From an uncultured Eubacteriales bacterium (GTDB taxonomy: Bacteria; Bacillota; Clostridia; Oscillospirales; CAG-272), in the NCBI GenBank assembly GCA_934433485.1, contig CAKRZR010000004.1, positions 62,001 to 126,000 on the forward strand: DNA of 64,000 bases, given 5' to 3'. The translations under genes and the position numbers were made by a program. Each line of letters starts with the position of its first letter. The first letter of the stretch is position 1. The notes beneath the pieces were generated by a model. It was not told where the DNA came from. It did not search any database and was given only the letters and a program-made list of their open reading frames with translations. This document shows positions 50,506 to 59,148 of this stretch, in pieces.

Positions 50506-51770
50506 AAAAACTGCAAAATATCCGTATGCCGGAAGCGGACAAAGCGCGGATAGTGGAAATGCTTGTCCAAAAGCGCGGTACAAAGCATAGATACAATCGC
50601 AGACCTATGGCGATCCTCGCGGCGGCATTGGCGTTCTGCGTCCTCTGTACCGCGTGCGGTGTGGCGGCGCAGTATTTCATCGAACGACGGAACCTGGCAG
50701 CGTTCTGGCTGTGGGAGAACGTGCGGGTACTGGACGCGCCGGTGGAGACGGGTTTCGGCAGCATCTACTACGCTTCCATCACCGATCACCGACTATTTGT
50801 CATGTGCCGGCTCGCGGATTTAACCGGTAACGGCGTCACCGCGGAGGAGAGCTTTACCGCCATCTTCCCTGACGGAACAGAGTATCCGCTCGTGGTCCAG
50901 AATCAGGCGTGGTCGGACGCCTACAGCTTCGACACCGCGACCGTGGACTGGTACGTACAGTATGGCGCCGCGGATGTTCCGACCGTGGATACGCTGACAT
51001 TGCGCTACGACAAAACCGGAGAGGAAACAGTATTGTCCTTAGGAAAGCCGGATTCGGAGATCGCGGCATATCGTACAGATGGCGTACAGATCCGTGCCGC
51101 GCAGCTTGGTTCCGGTTGTCCCGCGGTAGCGGTCAGCATCCGTGTGGAGAAAAGCTTTGGCAAAGGCTGGTTGACGGAACCGGAAAAAATGTACTTTACG
51201 GTGGGGATCGGCGCGATAAACGCGGACGGCACAGTGTACCATACGGCTTGCGCCCTACGGCCAATCGGCGATGCGAAAAGTGAGACGTGCGTTATTGGAC
51301 TGTTTGCAAGCGTATATTCCGTACCGGATACGCAGCTCAGCCATGCGGTGATGCAAATAGAAGAAATGTACATGAACTGTTATCTGCGGCCGGAGTATAC
51401 CATGCGAAAGGCGACGCGGCTGGACGATCTCATCGGAGAGAAGATCCGACTGCCATTTGACAAATCCATAGAGATCACAGACTGTTGGCAGACGGAGGAG
51501 GGCGATGCGATCTGTCTCGAAAGCATAACCGATCCCTCGGAGGATTTTGAAAAGATACTTTGTATGCCGGATGGAACGGTCTGGTACAATTCCCGCGGAA
51601 AGCGCATAGAAGAAACCGGTGTATGGCGCGATTGCTTTACAAAGGGGAGTGGGAAAACAACAGAGCAGTATCAGACATATGCCGAACAGGCGAAAAAGAG
51701 CGGGAAAGTGCTGTTCTTTGTCTCGCGCGCAGGATTTCAGCTTGAAAATCTTGAAAAAATCGAGAAATAA
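50487..51770 (+). CDS. Putative anti-sigma factor with large outer domain
   Basis: The 427-residue protein has a short N-terminal cytoplasmic part (MYTRELKKLQNIRMPEADKA), one membrane segment (MAILAAALAFCVLCTACGVA, residues about 40-60) and about 365 outer residues of beta-rich sequence. It resembles the DUF4179-like anti-sigma proteins encoded after ECF sigma genes in Clostridia. No sugar-binding or protease motif is evident in the outer domain, so the signal is unknown. Confidence 0.8.
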   Translation: MYTRELKKLQNIRMPEADKARIVEMLVQKRGTKHRYNRRPMAILAAALAFCVLCTACGVAAQYFIERRNLAAFWLWENVRVLDAPVETGFGSIYYASITDHRLFVMCRLADLTGNGVTAEESFTAIFPDGTEYPLVVQNQAWSDAYSFDTATVDWYVQYGAADVPTVDTLTLRYDKTGEETVLSLGKPDSEIAAYRTDGVQIRAAQLGSGCPAVAVSIRVEKSFGKGWLTEPEKMYFTVGIGAINADGTVYHTACALRPIGDAKSETCVIGLFASVYSVPDTQLSHAVMQIEEMYMNCYLRPEYTMRKATRLDDLIGEKIRLPFDKSIEITDCWQTEEGDAICLESITDPSEDFEKILCMPDGTVWYNSRGKRIEETGVWRDCFTKGSGKTTEQYQTYAEQAKKSGKVLFFVSRAGFQLENLEKIEK

Positions 51771-51803
51771 CGAAAAAACTGCGAAAAAATGTTCAATACC
51801 CTC

Positions 51804-51832
51804 TTGCATTTTCCGAAGAAATCGTGTATACT
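51804..51832 (+). promoter_or_regulatory. Promoter of smpB
   Basis: TTGCAT (51804-51809) and TATACT (51827-51832) have a 17-bp spacer, about 40 bp before the start codon. Confidence 0.8.
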
Positions 51833-51872
51833 ATATAGGTACAGAGATCGCGGAGTGCAGGAGGGGGAACAA

Positions 51873-52358
51873 ATGCCGCAGGACAAAAAGGCACGCAAGA
51901 TCATCGCCGTCAACCGGAAGGCGCGTCACGATTATTTTGTGGATGAAACGTACGAGGCAGGCATTTCTCTGTACGGCACCGAGGTCAAAAGCGTGCGTGC
52001 CGGACAGGTCAATCTCAAGGATTCCTACTGTCAGGTAGAAAACGGAGAATTGTACGCCGTCGGATTCCGGATCAGTCCCTACGAAAAGGGAAACATCTTC
52101 AACCGCGATCCTCTGCGCCGTAAAAAGCTTCTGATGCACAAAAAGGAGATCCTGAAGCTCCAGCAGTACACACAGCGCGACAGCTATACGCTGGTGCCGC
52201 TTTCCCTCTATTTTTCCGGCGCGAACGTGAAAATGGAAGTCGGGCTGTGCAAAGGGAAAAAGCTGTGGGACAAGCGCGAATCGGATGCCAAAGCGGAAGC
52301 CGGACGCGAGATCGAGCGGTACGCCAAGAGCAAAAATCGTTCGGATCGCGATGATTGA
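51873..52358 (+). CDS. smpB: SsrA-binding protein SmpB
   Basis: The start is ATG 51873 behind GGAGGGGG; 161 residues. Family segments are NRKARHDYFVDETYEAGISL, GTEVKSVRAGQVNLKDSYCQ, RKKLLMHKKEILKL and GLCKGKKLWDKRESDAK, with the basic C-terminal tail that enters the mRNA channel. It delivers tmRNA to stalled ribosomes. ssrA lies 600 bp downstream, as in many Firmicutes, with a nitroreductase gene between. Confidence 0.97.
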   Translation: MPQDKKARKIIAVNRKARHDYFVDETYEAGISLYGTEVKSVRAGQVNLKDSYCQVENGELYAVGFRISPYEKGNIFNRDPLRRKKLLMHKKEILKLQQYTQRDSYTLVPLSLYFSGANVKMEVGLCKGKKLWDKRESDAKAEAGREIERYAKSKNRSDRDD

Positions 52359-52378
52359 TCGTGGATAGGAGAGTGCAA

Positions 52379-52888
52379 ATGGATTTTGCCGCACTTTGTC
52401 AAAGACGCAAAAGCTGCCGTTCGTATGCTGCCACGCCGGTGACGGATGACGAATTGCAAGCCATCCTTCGTGCCGCCGTAGCCGCGCCGAGTGCCTGCAA
52501 CATGCAGTCGTGGTATTTTTATGTGCTGCGCAGTCCGGAATCGCGGGAAAAGCTTACGGGACTCTGTGCCGATTGGGTGAAAAACGCGCCTGTTGTGATT
52601 GTGATCTGCACCAATGGCAGCGAGATCGTAGGCAGATTCGGCGATCGCGCAAGGGATCTGTTCATCTTACAGGATACGGCGCTTGCCGGTGAGAACATTA
52701 TGCTACAGGCGGCGGATCTTGGACTTGGCAGCTGCTTCATCGGCGCGTTCAACGAGGACGGCGTGCGTGCGGCACTATCGATCCCGATGGACAAGCGACC
52801 TGTCGGATTGATCCCAATCGGACATTCCACAGACAACACACCCAAGCGCGATAGAGCACCGATTGCGGAGAAATACGCGATTCTGTAA
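52379..52888 (+). CDS. Nitroreductase family protein
   Basis: The start is ATG 52379 (MDFAALCQRRKSCRSYAATP) after AGGAGAG; 169 residues. FMN-contact segments are RRKSCRSY, AAPSACNMQSWYFYVL and GLGSCFIGAFNEDGVRAAL, and the end KRDRAPIAEKYAIL is typical. It would use NAD(P)H to reduce an unidentified acceptor. Confidence 0.92.
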   Translation: MDFAALCQRRKSCRSYAATPVTDDELQAILRAAVAAPSACNMQSWYFYVLRSPESREKLTGLCADWVKNAPVVIVICTNGSEIVGRFGDRARDLFILQDTALAGENIMLQAADLGLGSCFIGAFNEDGVRAALSIPMDKRPVGLIPIGHSTDNTPKRDRAPIAEKYAIL

Positions 52889-52961
52889 ACAAAACGCCGT
52901 GATATATCGGTTCGCGGCACAATATGTATTGTAAATAACCGAGCTTCGTCATCGGTTTTAC

Positions 52962-53336
52962 GGGGACGTAAAGGTTTCGACGGGGATTTTGCAGTACGAT
53001 AAGCGGGTAGAGCCGGGGAATCTCTTAAAAAGCTCCAACCTTAAACTAAACGCTAACGACGATTTAGCACTGGCCGCCTAAGTGCGGTCTGTCCGCCGGG
53101 GGAATGCTGCGACCCTCGGATGTCCCGTTTCGGGAAGTACCCCCTTTGGTACTGGCATCATGCAGCAGCGTCCGTGAACGGTGAGTTCGCATTTGTAACC
53201 GTCATGCACTAAATTGCTACTGACCGCGGAAGCCTGACGACCGGCGTCTGCGGCAGGAAACACAAAAGACCGTCTGCACCCGGAGAAAGTCGTATGAATA
53301 GGTTTTCGGACAGGGGTTCGACTCCCCTCGTCTCCA
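52962..53336 (+). ncRNA. ssrA: Transfer-messenger RNA (tmRNA)
   Basis: The 5' end GGGGACG pairs with CGTCTCC at the 3' end plus discriminator A; CCA is not encoded. The T arm is GGGGTTCGACTCCCC. The tag frame starts at GCT 53052 and ends at TAA 53079-53081, encoding ANDDLALAA, which ends like known degradation tags (ALAA). GC-rich pseudoknot repeats follow the tag. It rescues ribosomes on broken mRNA with SmpB, encoded just upstream. Its 3' end is a common integration site and the DNA beyond it is full of decayed genes. Confidence 0.95.
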
Positions 53337-53355
53337 TCTAAGCAATCCGAATACA

Positions 53356-53390
53356 AACCCACCTGTCGGTATCATATTCGCGGGTGGGTT
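53356..53390 (+). terminator. Terminator after ssrA
   Basis: AACCCACC (from 53356) pairs with GGTGGGTT (53383-53390), with the outer CCGAA and TTCGG also able to pair. The T run is short. Confidence 0.55.
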
Positions 53391-53441
53391 GTTCGGAATT
53401 ATCGCATACCGCACGGAAGACCAAAAGTAAGGGTAAGAATG

Positions 53442-53480
53442 TCCCCTCAGAGGTGAATGCCTCCGAGGGGATTTTGCCTT
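53442..53480 (+). terminator. Second terminator downstream of ssrA
   Basis: TCCCCTCAGAGG (53442-53453) pairs with CCTCCGAGGGGA (53460-53471), one mismatch, followed by a T-rich tract. Confidence 0.75.
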
Positions 53481-53531
53481 TTATTATAAATTTGGTGTAT
53501 ACTAAACGTATAACATCTCTTTGGCGCGGAG

Positions 53532-53866
53532 TTGAATCCCATCACTGTGGACACGGCTTTTTTTGAAAACGCTCCCACCAATAAGCGGTATCCCAAGGAG
53601 ATGTACTACCGTCTGTTCTCTCCGCTGACTCTGCCACAGGAGATGGAGCGGGTACGGTATCTCGGATCCGGATGTACTCATCATCAACCTGCTACGCCCC
53701 CTGGGAGAGCAAAATGTGTACGGAAAAGCCTTTTCTCATGCGGGACGGACCGAAATGGCGATCGAGATCAATTAGGGTGTGCTTGGACATCGAGCGCGAG
53801 TATTTCAACTCCGGCGTCTTGTTCATTCTGAAAAGTATCATTTTTCTCCGGTTAGTATTTGTATAG
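53532..53866 (+). pseudogene. Fragment of a family 8 glycosyltransferase
   Basis: Pieces in all three plus-strand frames read in order as one GT8 protein: KRYPKEMYYRLFSPLTLPQE (frame of 53532), DPDVLIINLLRPL with its DxD-like strand (from 53665, after a +1 shift), and LDIEREYFNSGVLFI (frame of 53672). The usual N-terminal about 65 residues and the C-terminal half are missing. The last piece overlaps the end of the leftward kinase-like gene. It is a dead remnant beside ssrA. Confidence 0.65.
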
Positions 53867-54476
53867 GAGGCTCAGAAACATACTGCAAGATGCTATCTGC
53901 TGTTTCCGCGATGCCGACAGATGAATCCACCGTCAGATGATACTGTCGAGCGTCGCCCCAACGTTTACCGGATATGTGCTTATAGTACGATGCTCTTGCT
54001 TTGTCGGAACGTCGGATATTGCGCTTCGCTTCACGAGGCGTATCTCCGTAAGCCGTCATTACTCTGGCAATACGGTACTCTTTGGGTGCGTGAATAAACA
54101 CACGAATGACATTTTTATAATCTTTCAGGACATAATCGGCAGCTCTGCCCATGATTACGCAGGAGCCATTATCGGCAATTTTGCGGATAATGTGCGCCTG
54201 CGCCCGGATCGCTTGCTGCACCGCATGAGAAGAAAGATATAGATCGCGAAGCGCATCTGGGGCGTTTTTATGAATGTCCGAGATGAACTGCTGATCCAAT
54301 CCGCTTTCATGAGCGGCGAGAGCAACCATTTCCTTGTAGTAGAATGGGATTCCCAGCCTTTGCGCTACCAGTTTTCCTACCTGCTTGCCGGAAGAACCAT
54401 GTTCCCGCGCGATGGTGATGATAACGCCTGGTTTCGATGGCCTCAGCGCGGGACTTGCGTCATCGTCCGGTTTCAA
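53838..54476 (-). CDS. Cytidylate kinase-like protein
   Basis: The frame is open for 212 residues. A nucleotide-binding N-terminus (GVIITIAREHGSSGKQVGKL) in place of a canonical Walker A, the helix IIRKIADNGSCVIMGRAADY and RVFIHAPKEYRIARVMTAYG fit the cytidylate kinase-like family (Cytidylate_kin2). The first about 20 residues look like a linker (DDDASPALRPSKP), the only start is TTG 54476 and there is no Shine-Dalgarno. It follows the broken MATE gene out of frame, so it was probably the C-terminal domain or partner of that exporter. Whether it is still translated is unclear. Confidence 0.7.
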   Translation of the reverse strand: MKPDDDASPALRPSKPGVIITIAREHGSSGKQVGKLVAQRLGIPFYYKEMVALAAHESGLDQQFISDIHKNAPDALRDLYLSSHAVQQAIRAQAHIIRKIADNGSCVIMGRAADYVLKDYKNVIRVFIHAPKEYRIARVMTAYGDTPREAKRNIRRSDKARASYYKHISGKRWGDARQYHLTVDSSVGIAETADSILQYVSEPPIQILTGEK

Positions 54477-55389
54477 AGGCTGGGCTTGCCGCGTAGTTGT
54501 AGCTGATTATCGGTACAATACAGGTCTGCATGGCGCCAAGGGGAATAAAGAAGAATGTCTGCCACTTATAGTAAAGCCCTAACGCGGTCACAGCCTGATC
54601 GCAGAAACCGGCAAGAATGAGATTGAGCCCCAATATGTAAAAGGTGTATGCCGACTGCATCAGAATATTCGGCGTACCAAGACGGAAAATTTCCGCGATA
54701 TGGTGCGGGTACAGCTCTTACACGGGAGACTTTTTATATCCCCTTTTCATCACAACCAACGCGGCGACAATTTGCCATGCGACCGTCGCAACGGCAGCTC
54801 CCGCAATGCCGAATTCCGGCAAGCCGAACATGCCGAAGATCAGCAGTGGGTCAATAATAATATTCGTAACTGCACCGAGGATTTGCGCGACCATCGGTGT
54901 TTTCATATCTCCGTTTGATTGCAGCACTTTCGTCCAGATGCTCTCTGCGAACAGACCTATGCTGCATACGCAGACAATTCTTCCGTATACGATAACATCA
55001 TGAATAACCGTTTCCGAATCTGTTGACATTTTCGCATAGAATGGCATGATTGCAAAACAGATGATGGCAAACACAAACCATAATGCAATGGCAAGCGGTG
55101 TACCGACCCCGGCATATTCATCTGCTTCTTTTCGATTGCCTACACCGAGCTTGGACGCTATGACTGTATTGATGCCAACACCGGTTCCCACGGCGAGGGC
55201 GATCATGAAAAGTTGTATCGGATAGATAATAGAAAGGGCAGTCAGGCCGGAATCCGAGTACCTGCCCACAAAAAAGCTGTCTACAATATTATAGAGCGCT
55301 TGAATGAGCTGTGCCAACATCACTGGCGGCGCAAGCCGGAAAAGTATTTTGCCAATTTTCTCTGTTCCAAACAGATCTGTCTGCTCCAT
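54460..55389 (-). pseudogene. MATE family exporter with premature stop and lost C-terminus
   Basis: From ATG 55389 the frame encodes a MATE protein (GKILFRLAPPVMLAQLIQAL, FVGRYSDSGLTALSIIYPIQ, IASKLGVGNRKEADEYAGVG) up to KKSPV, where TAA (54720-54718) stops it at codon 224. The same frame then resumes as a normal MATE sequence (IAEIFRLGTPNILMQSAYTF, PLGAMQTCIVPIISYNYAAS) and ends at 54460. About 140 C-terminal residues are missing and the kinase-like frame begins there, which points to a nonsense mutation plus an internal deletion. It lies 6 bp downstream of the marR gene. Confidence 0.8.
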
Positions 55390-55395
55390 TGCGGT

Positions 55396-55839
55396 TTACC
55401 TCGATTCTTCCAATGCTGTGCTAAGGGCAAGATCGTATTTCAATAAAAGATCGGTAAGCATTTGCAGCTTTTCTTTCCCCATAAGCTCTAATGCCCGTCT
55501 TTCCACCACATCCAATGACTGCAGAAAGGGAGCGGCGTATTCCCTCCCTTTTTCGGAAAGAACAAATACCTTTTCACGCCCTTTACCTCTTCCCGCGTCG
55601 TATTCCAAAATGCCGCTTTGCCGCATGGCGGTGATTGTATTATGGATGGTCTGCTTTGGTAAAATATAGCTGTCACAGATCTGTTTTTGCGTACAGAAAC
55701 CGTATTCTCGGATGGTGTAAAACACCAGCATCTCATGATAGCTGATAGAGTGCTCCGCTGACCACAAGGAGTAAATCCCTCTGCATTTGATAATTGCACA
55801 GTTGACGCTGTTGAGCAATTGTAGCGTTTCTTTTTCCAT
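55396..55839 (-). CDS. MarR family transcriptional regulator
   Basis: The start is ATG 55839 behind GGAGGG; 147 residues. The winged helix is visible in SISYHEMLVFYTIREYGFCT, QKQICDSYILPKQTIHNTIT and the wing AGRGKGREKVFVLSEKG. It immediately precedes the MATE gene, the usual layout of a repressor with the exporter it controls. A TCCCA/TGGGA inverted repeat lies between its promoter and start codon. Its target exporter is now broken. Confidence 0.9.
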   Translation of the reverse strand: MEKETLQLLNSVNCAIIKCRGIYSLWSAEHSISYHEMLVFYTIREYGFCTQKQICDSYILPKQTIHNTITAMRQSGILEYDAGRGKGREKVFVLSEKGREYAAPFLQSLDVVERRALELMGKEKLQMLTDLLLKYDLALSTALEESR

Positions 55840-55852
55840 ACATCCCTCCAGG

Positions 55853-55900
55853 TCCCAAATGGGATTATAATAATATACGCATCCCATCGCATTGTGTCAA
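55853..55900 (-). promoter_or_regulatory. Promoter and possible operator of marR-MATE
   Basis: On the minus strand TTGACA (55900-55895) and TATATT (55877-55872) have a 17-bp spacer. TCCCAAATGGGA (55853-55864) is an inverted repeat just downstream of the start site and may be the MarR site. Confidence 0.7.
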
Positions 55901-55945
55901 TAGGTTTTCCGAAAAAAGATTTGAAACGGGTGTTGGCTCCTGTAA

Positions 55946-56274
55946 ATGGAGGAAATTTTAACGATACTGCAATATTTTAACGGTTCTATGCCCAAAACGG
56001 CTTGTATCAAAATGGGTTTCCTTATCATTCTGGACGAAGCGACCGCCAACGTTGACCCGGAGAACGAAAAGGAACTGATGGAAGCCGTTGCCGAGCTTAC
56101 GCACAATAAGACGGTTATCATGATCGCTCACCGGCTCAAAACGGTACGAAATGCTGGCATGATCTTTGTTGTTGATCTCGGCAAGATCGTTCAGCAGGGC
56201 ACGCATGACGAACTGGTTGCTTTTGACGGACTCTGCCGCCGGTTTGTTGTCGATCGCAGGCAGCAGCGAAGAAA
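55946..56274 (+). pseudogene. C-terminal fragment of an ABC transporter ATPase
   Basis: Only the end of an exporter-type nucleotide-binding domain remains: Walker B and D-loop (FLIILDEATANVDPENEKEL), the H-loop (KTVIMIAHRLKTVRNA) and the tail (IFVVDLGKIVQQGTHDEL). Walker A and the LSGGQ signature are absent. One base is lost near 56255, so the natural C-terminus is also out of frame. It is a remnant. Confidence 0.8.
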
Positions 56275-56296
56275 GTATAAAGCTCCACAATCTAAA

Positions 56297-56328
56297 AAGC
56301 TCGTATCATGTGTTGACGATACGAGCTT
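56297..56328 (-). terminator. Terminator of the leftward chimeric gene
   Basis: AAGCTCGTATC (56297-56307) pairs with GATACGAGCTT (56318-56328). Read leftward it is followed by TTTT. It lies just after the stop at 56335. Confidence 0.75.
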
Positions 56329-56334
56329 CTCCGT

Positions 56335-57162
56335 TTATTCTCTGTTTCCGGTAATGTAATAGTCGCAATAAGCTCCGCCGTTTGCCAGCGTCTGCTTTCT
56401 GTGCAGCACACCATGCTGGAGGGTAATCATTACTCCATCCAATTCACAAAACAGCGGCATCAGCTCGGAAACCCCCAGCTTTTCCGCATAGGCACAGATC
56501 GGGCAACGGGTGATGCGGTAGTAGCAGGCTCCCTCATGAGGCTGCCCCACAAAGTCCACCTTAAATGAGGTTGGATACTGCTTTTCCTTTTCCGGCGTGT
56601 ACCACTTGTAATATTTCACGACGCTCCTTTTGTTTTCCGCCTTGCCCTTATCTGTGTTCAGGTCGGTTTTTGCAAAATACCACTTGATATGATAAAGTGC
56701 TTGGCGCATCATTTCCTGCACGAGCGTTGGGGGGATTTTCTTCTTGTTTGCAATGGCAGCCGCCGCCTGTATATCGCCGTATTTCTCAAAGGTGAATTTA
56801 AAAATCAACGCCACAATCATGAACATGGCATGGACATATCCACAGCAAACCGTGCCGGTGAGATAGGCGACCCGAAACACTTTGACACATTTCTGTTGTT
56901 TAGGCTCGGTACAGTGCTGCCTCAAGAGCTTCCACATCTGATAAAAGCCGATGTAGTAGAGCGCTGTTCCCAGCACGCCACAGATAATGCTGACCACCAT
57001 ACGCCATGTTGCCATATCAAGATACGCGACCTTGACCATTAAACCGATAGAATCCGCGCTTTGGCTTTTTCCAATTGCCGCAAACAAAAAGTCGCCGATC
57101 ACTTAGAGGAAACACCCGATCATGCCCGCGATGAGTGCCCTTCTTTCCTTGCTCGTTTTCAT
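56335..57162 (-). pseudogene. DUF6796/thiazoline-hydrolase chimera with an in-frame stop
   Basis: ATG 57162 follows GGAGG and opens MKTSKERRALIAGMIGCFL; codon 20 is TAA and the same frame continues VIGDFLFAAIGKSQSADSIG. Residues to about 120 have the membrane segments of the DUF6796 family. The C-terminal half (VKYYKWYTPEKEKQYPTSFK, ITRCPICAYAEKLGVSELMP, TLANGGAYCDYYI) matches L-2-amino-thiazoline-4-carboxylic acid hydrolase. These are normally separate proteins, so a deletion probably fused two adjacent genes in frame before or after the stop arose. Both parts are incomplete. Confidence 0.7.
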
Positions 57163-57296
57163 CTTTTGCCTCCAAATCCGATTTTTACAATCTGTGTTGT
57201 CATCATTTTATTTTCTACTCTGCCGAGTAAGTGAAAAAAACGCCGGAAAGGTCAATTCCTGTAAACCATTCTGTATTCTGATTTTCCAACCAATCT

Positions 57297-58076
57297 TTAT
57301 CCCAATGCCACATCCAGCACCATCATCACACTGAATCCTACCGCAAAGAAAACCGTGCCGAGGTTTGAGTGTCGCCCCTGTGCCATTTCCGGGATCAGTT
57401 CTTCTACGACCACATAGAGCATAGCACCGGCGGCGAAGCTCAAAAGGTATGGCAGTGCAGGAATAATGAGCTGTGCTGCAATCATCGTCAGTACTGCTCC
57501 GATAGGCTCTACCACACCGGAAAGGACACCGCCGAAAAACGCCATGCTTTTCTTTTCTCCTTCAGCGCGGAGCGGCATTGAAATGATCGCTCCCTCCGGA
57601 AAATTCTGAATTGCGATTCCGAGCGACAGCGCAAACGCACCTGCCGCGGTGATCTGTGTGTTACCCGAAAGAAAGCCCGCATACATCACGCCGACTGCCA
57701 TTCCTTCCGGAATATTGTGCAGTGTGACCGCCAGCACCATCATGGTTGTGCGCCCCAGCTTGCTTTTCGGTCCTTCGGTCTGATCGCTGCCAATATGAAG
57801 ATGCGGAATCAGATGGTCAAGCGCCAGCAGAAACAATACGCCGATCCAAAAACCGAGAAAGGCAGGGAGAAATGAGAGCTTTCCCATATTCTCAGATTGC
57901 TCTATCGCAGGAATCAGCAGGCTCCAGATAGAAGCCGCCACCATCACTCCGGCAGCAAAGCCGGTAAGTGAACGCTGTATCAAATCACCAGGCGACTTTT
58001 TCATAAAGAATACGCATGCTGCGCCGAGTGTTGTGCCCAGAAAAGGGATCAGTATTCCCCAGAAAACAGATGTCAT
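57297..58076 (-). CDS. zupT: ZIP family metal transporter
   Basis: The likely start is ATG 58076 (MTSVFWGILIPFLGTTLGAA), 259 residues with eight membrane segments. The transport site is visible in TLHNIPEGMAVGV (TM4) and QNFPEGAIISMPL (TM5); a His/Asp-rich loop (DHLIPHLHIGSDQ) lies before TM4. ZupT-type proteins import zinc and other divalent metals. Its Shine-Dalgarno (GAAAGGC) lies in the remnant of an MBL gene that now adjoins it, so its expression may have changed. It is intact amid broken genes. Confidence 0.92.
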   Translation of the reverse strand: MTSVFWGILIPFLGTTLGAACVFFMKKSPGDLIQRSLTGFAAGVMVAASIWSLLIPAIEQSENMGKLSFLPAFLGFWIGVLFLLALDHLIPHLHIGSDQTEGPKSKLGRTTMMVLAVTLHNIPEGMAVGVMYAGFLSGNTQITAAGAFALSLGIAIQNFPEGAIISMPLRAEGEKKSMAFFGGVLSGVVEPIGAVLTMIAAQLIIPALPYLLSFAAGAMLYVVVEELIPEMAQGRHSNLGTVFFAVGFSVMMVLDVALG

Positions 58077-58082
58077 TGTCTT

Positions 58083-58425
58083 ATGCCTTTCAGATAGCTG
58101 CACTTTGCCTTTTTGAACAGTCCCGGACTGTCGGCTCCCACCGCACCGACATGGACAGTATCCTGGTGCATGATAAAAATATGGCGAATGGACTTCGGGG
58201 CAATTCCAAGCTACCCCATTCTTTCGGCAAGGCGGTCGTAGTTATAACCCGCATCGATCATAATGGTCGTATCCCCCTTTCGGTAGAAAAAGATATTCCC
58301 AGCCATTCGCGCGCACAGGCGACACTTTCATCGATCCAGCCGGTATTCAGCGGCTTGGATATCTCCGTGCCGTGGTACAGCCGGCTCATTGCTTTTTTCT
58401 GAAACTCGGTTGCTTTCTTTGACAT
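58083..58425 (-). pseudogene. Truncated metallo-beta-lactamase-fold hydrolase
   Basis: ATG 58425 follows GAAGGAGG and encodes MSKKATEFQKKAMSRLYHGT, then GWIDESVACAREWL. A frameshift leads to NIFFYRKGDTTIMIDAGYNY, a TAG interrupts after DRLAERMG, and IAPKSIRHIFIMHQDTVHVG follows. The metal motif HxHxDH is degraded to MHQDTVH. The gene ends at zupT after about 110 codons. At least one frameshift, one stop, lost ligands and a truncation make it a clear pseudogene. Confidence 0.75.
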
Positions 58426-58445
58426 CTCTGTTCCTCCTTCGGTTT

Positions 58446-59148
58446 TTTCGTTCGGTGCTGCCGATGTGTGTCAGGCACGCGCCTCTGCGTGAACACCCGT
58501 AATCCGTGTCGAGACGGGTGATCCCGTACCAGAGGAACATATCGGTTCTTCCAAACAAAGAACGGTCGGTCTTTTTGCCGATCAGATCGTAGTCCTGGTT
58601 CTTCCAGCTGCGCCATGTTGCCTTGCCGTAAAGAATACGGTCGGCTACTTCAAGCGTCCGCCCGGTGACATTTGTGAAGAACTTCTTCCTCTTTGGTCCC
58701 GGATGCCCCATGATCGCATAAAACAGACCTGTATAGAAGAAGCAATAAATATCCTTGCCCCCACTTGCTCTTGATGTTGGGATAATCCCGCAGCGCCATA
58801 CCGTCGGCGATTGTTGTCGTGATCGTCAGACGCTCGTCCGAGAGAACCTGTATCAACACGCGGCATCCGTAGGAAATATCGTAAAGAATGTCGATCTTAC
58901 CGGCGTAATGCGTCGCGATATAATCGGCGAGTCGTTTTGCTTCGTCCATCGGTGATACGAACTCCGTTTCCGGCTCGTCGGGGTTGAAGCCGTCGTAAGC
59001 AACAAGCACCACATGATAGACCATCGCCATTTCCTTCGCTGTCGGCAGCATACCGAGATAGCTCGTGCCGCCGCCGTGGAGCATGACCATAAGTTCAGGG
59101 TTCTCCATGCCGAATTCACAAAAAATTCATAGCCTTGCTCCAATCTCA
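58446..59148 (-). pseudogene. Frameshifted alpha/beta hydrolase
   Basis: ATG 59148 overlaps the upstream hydrolase stop (ATGA) and starts RLEQGYEFFVN; a one-base loss near 59115 shifts the frame to EFGMENPELMVMLHGGGTSY (oxyanion loop HGGG). The frame continues through ILYDISYGCRVLIQVL, where GxSxG is YGC rather than a Ser elbow, to NIKSKWG. An extra G in a GGGGG run near 58770 shifts it again to KDIYCFFYTGLFYAIMGHPG and LEVADRILYGKATWRSW. The C-terminus is unclear. The two shifts destroy the gene. Confidence 0.7.

Noticed and set aside
53317..53340. Direct repeat of the ssrA 3' end as an attachment site
   Set aside because: I looked for a second copy up to 64 kb and saw none, so an att pair cannot be claimed.
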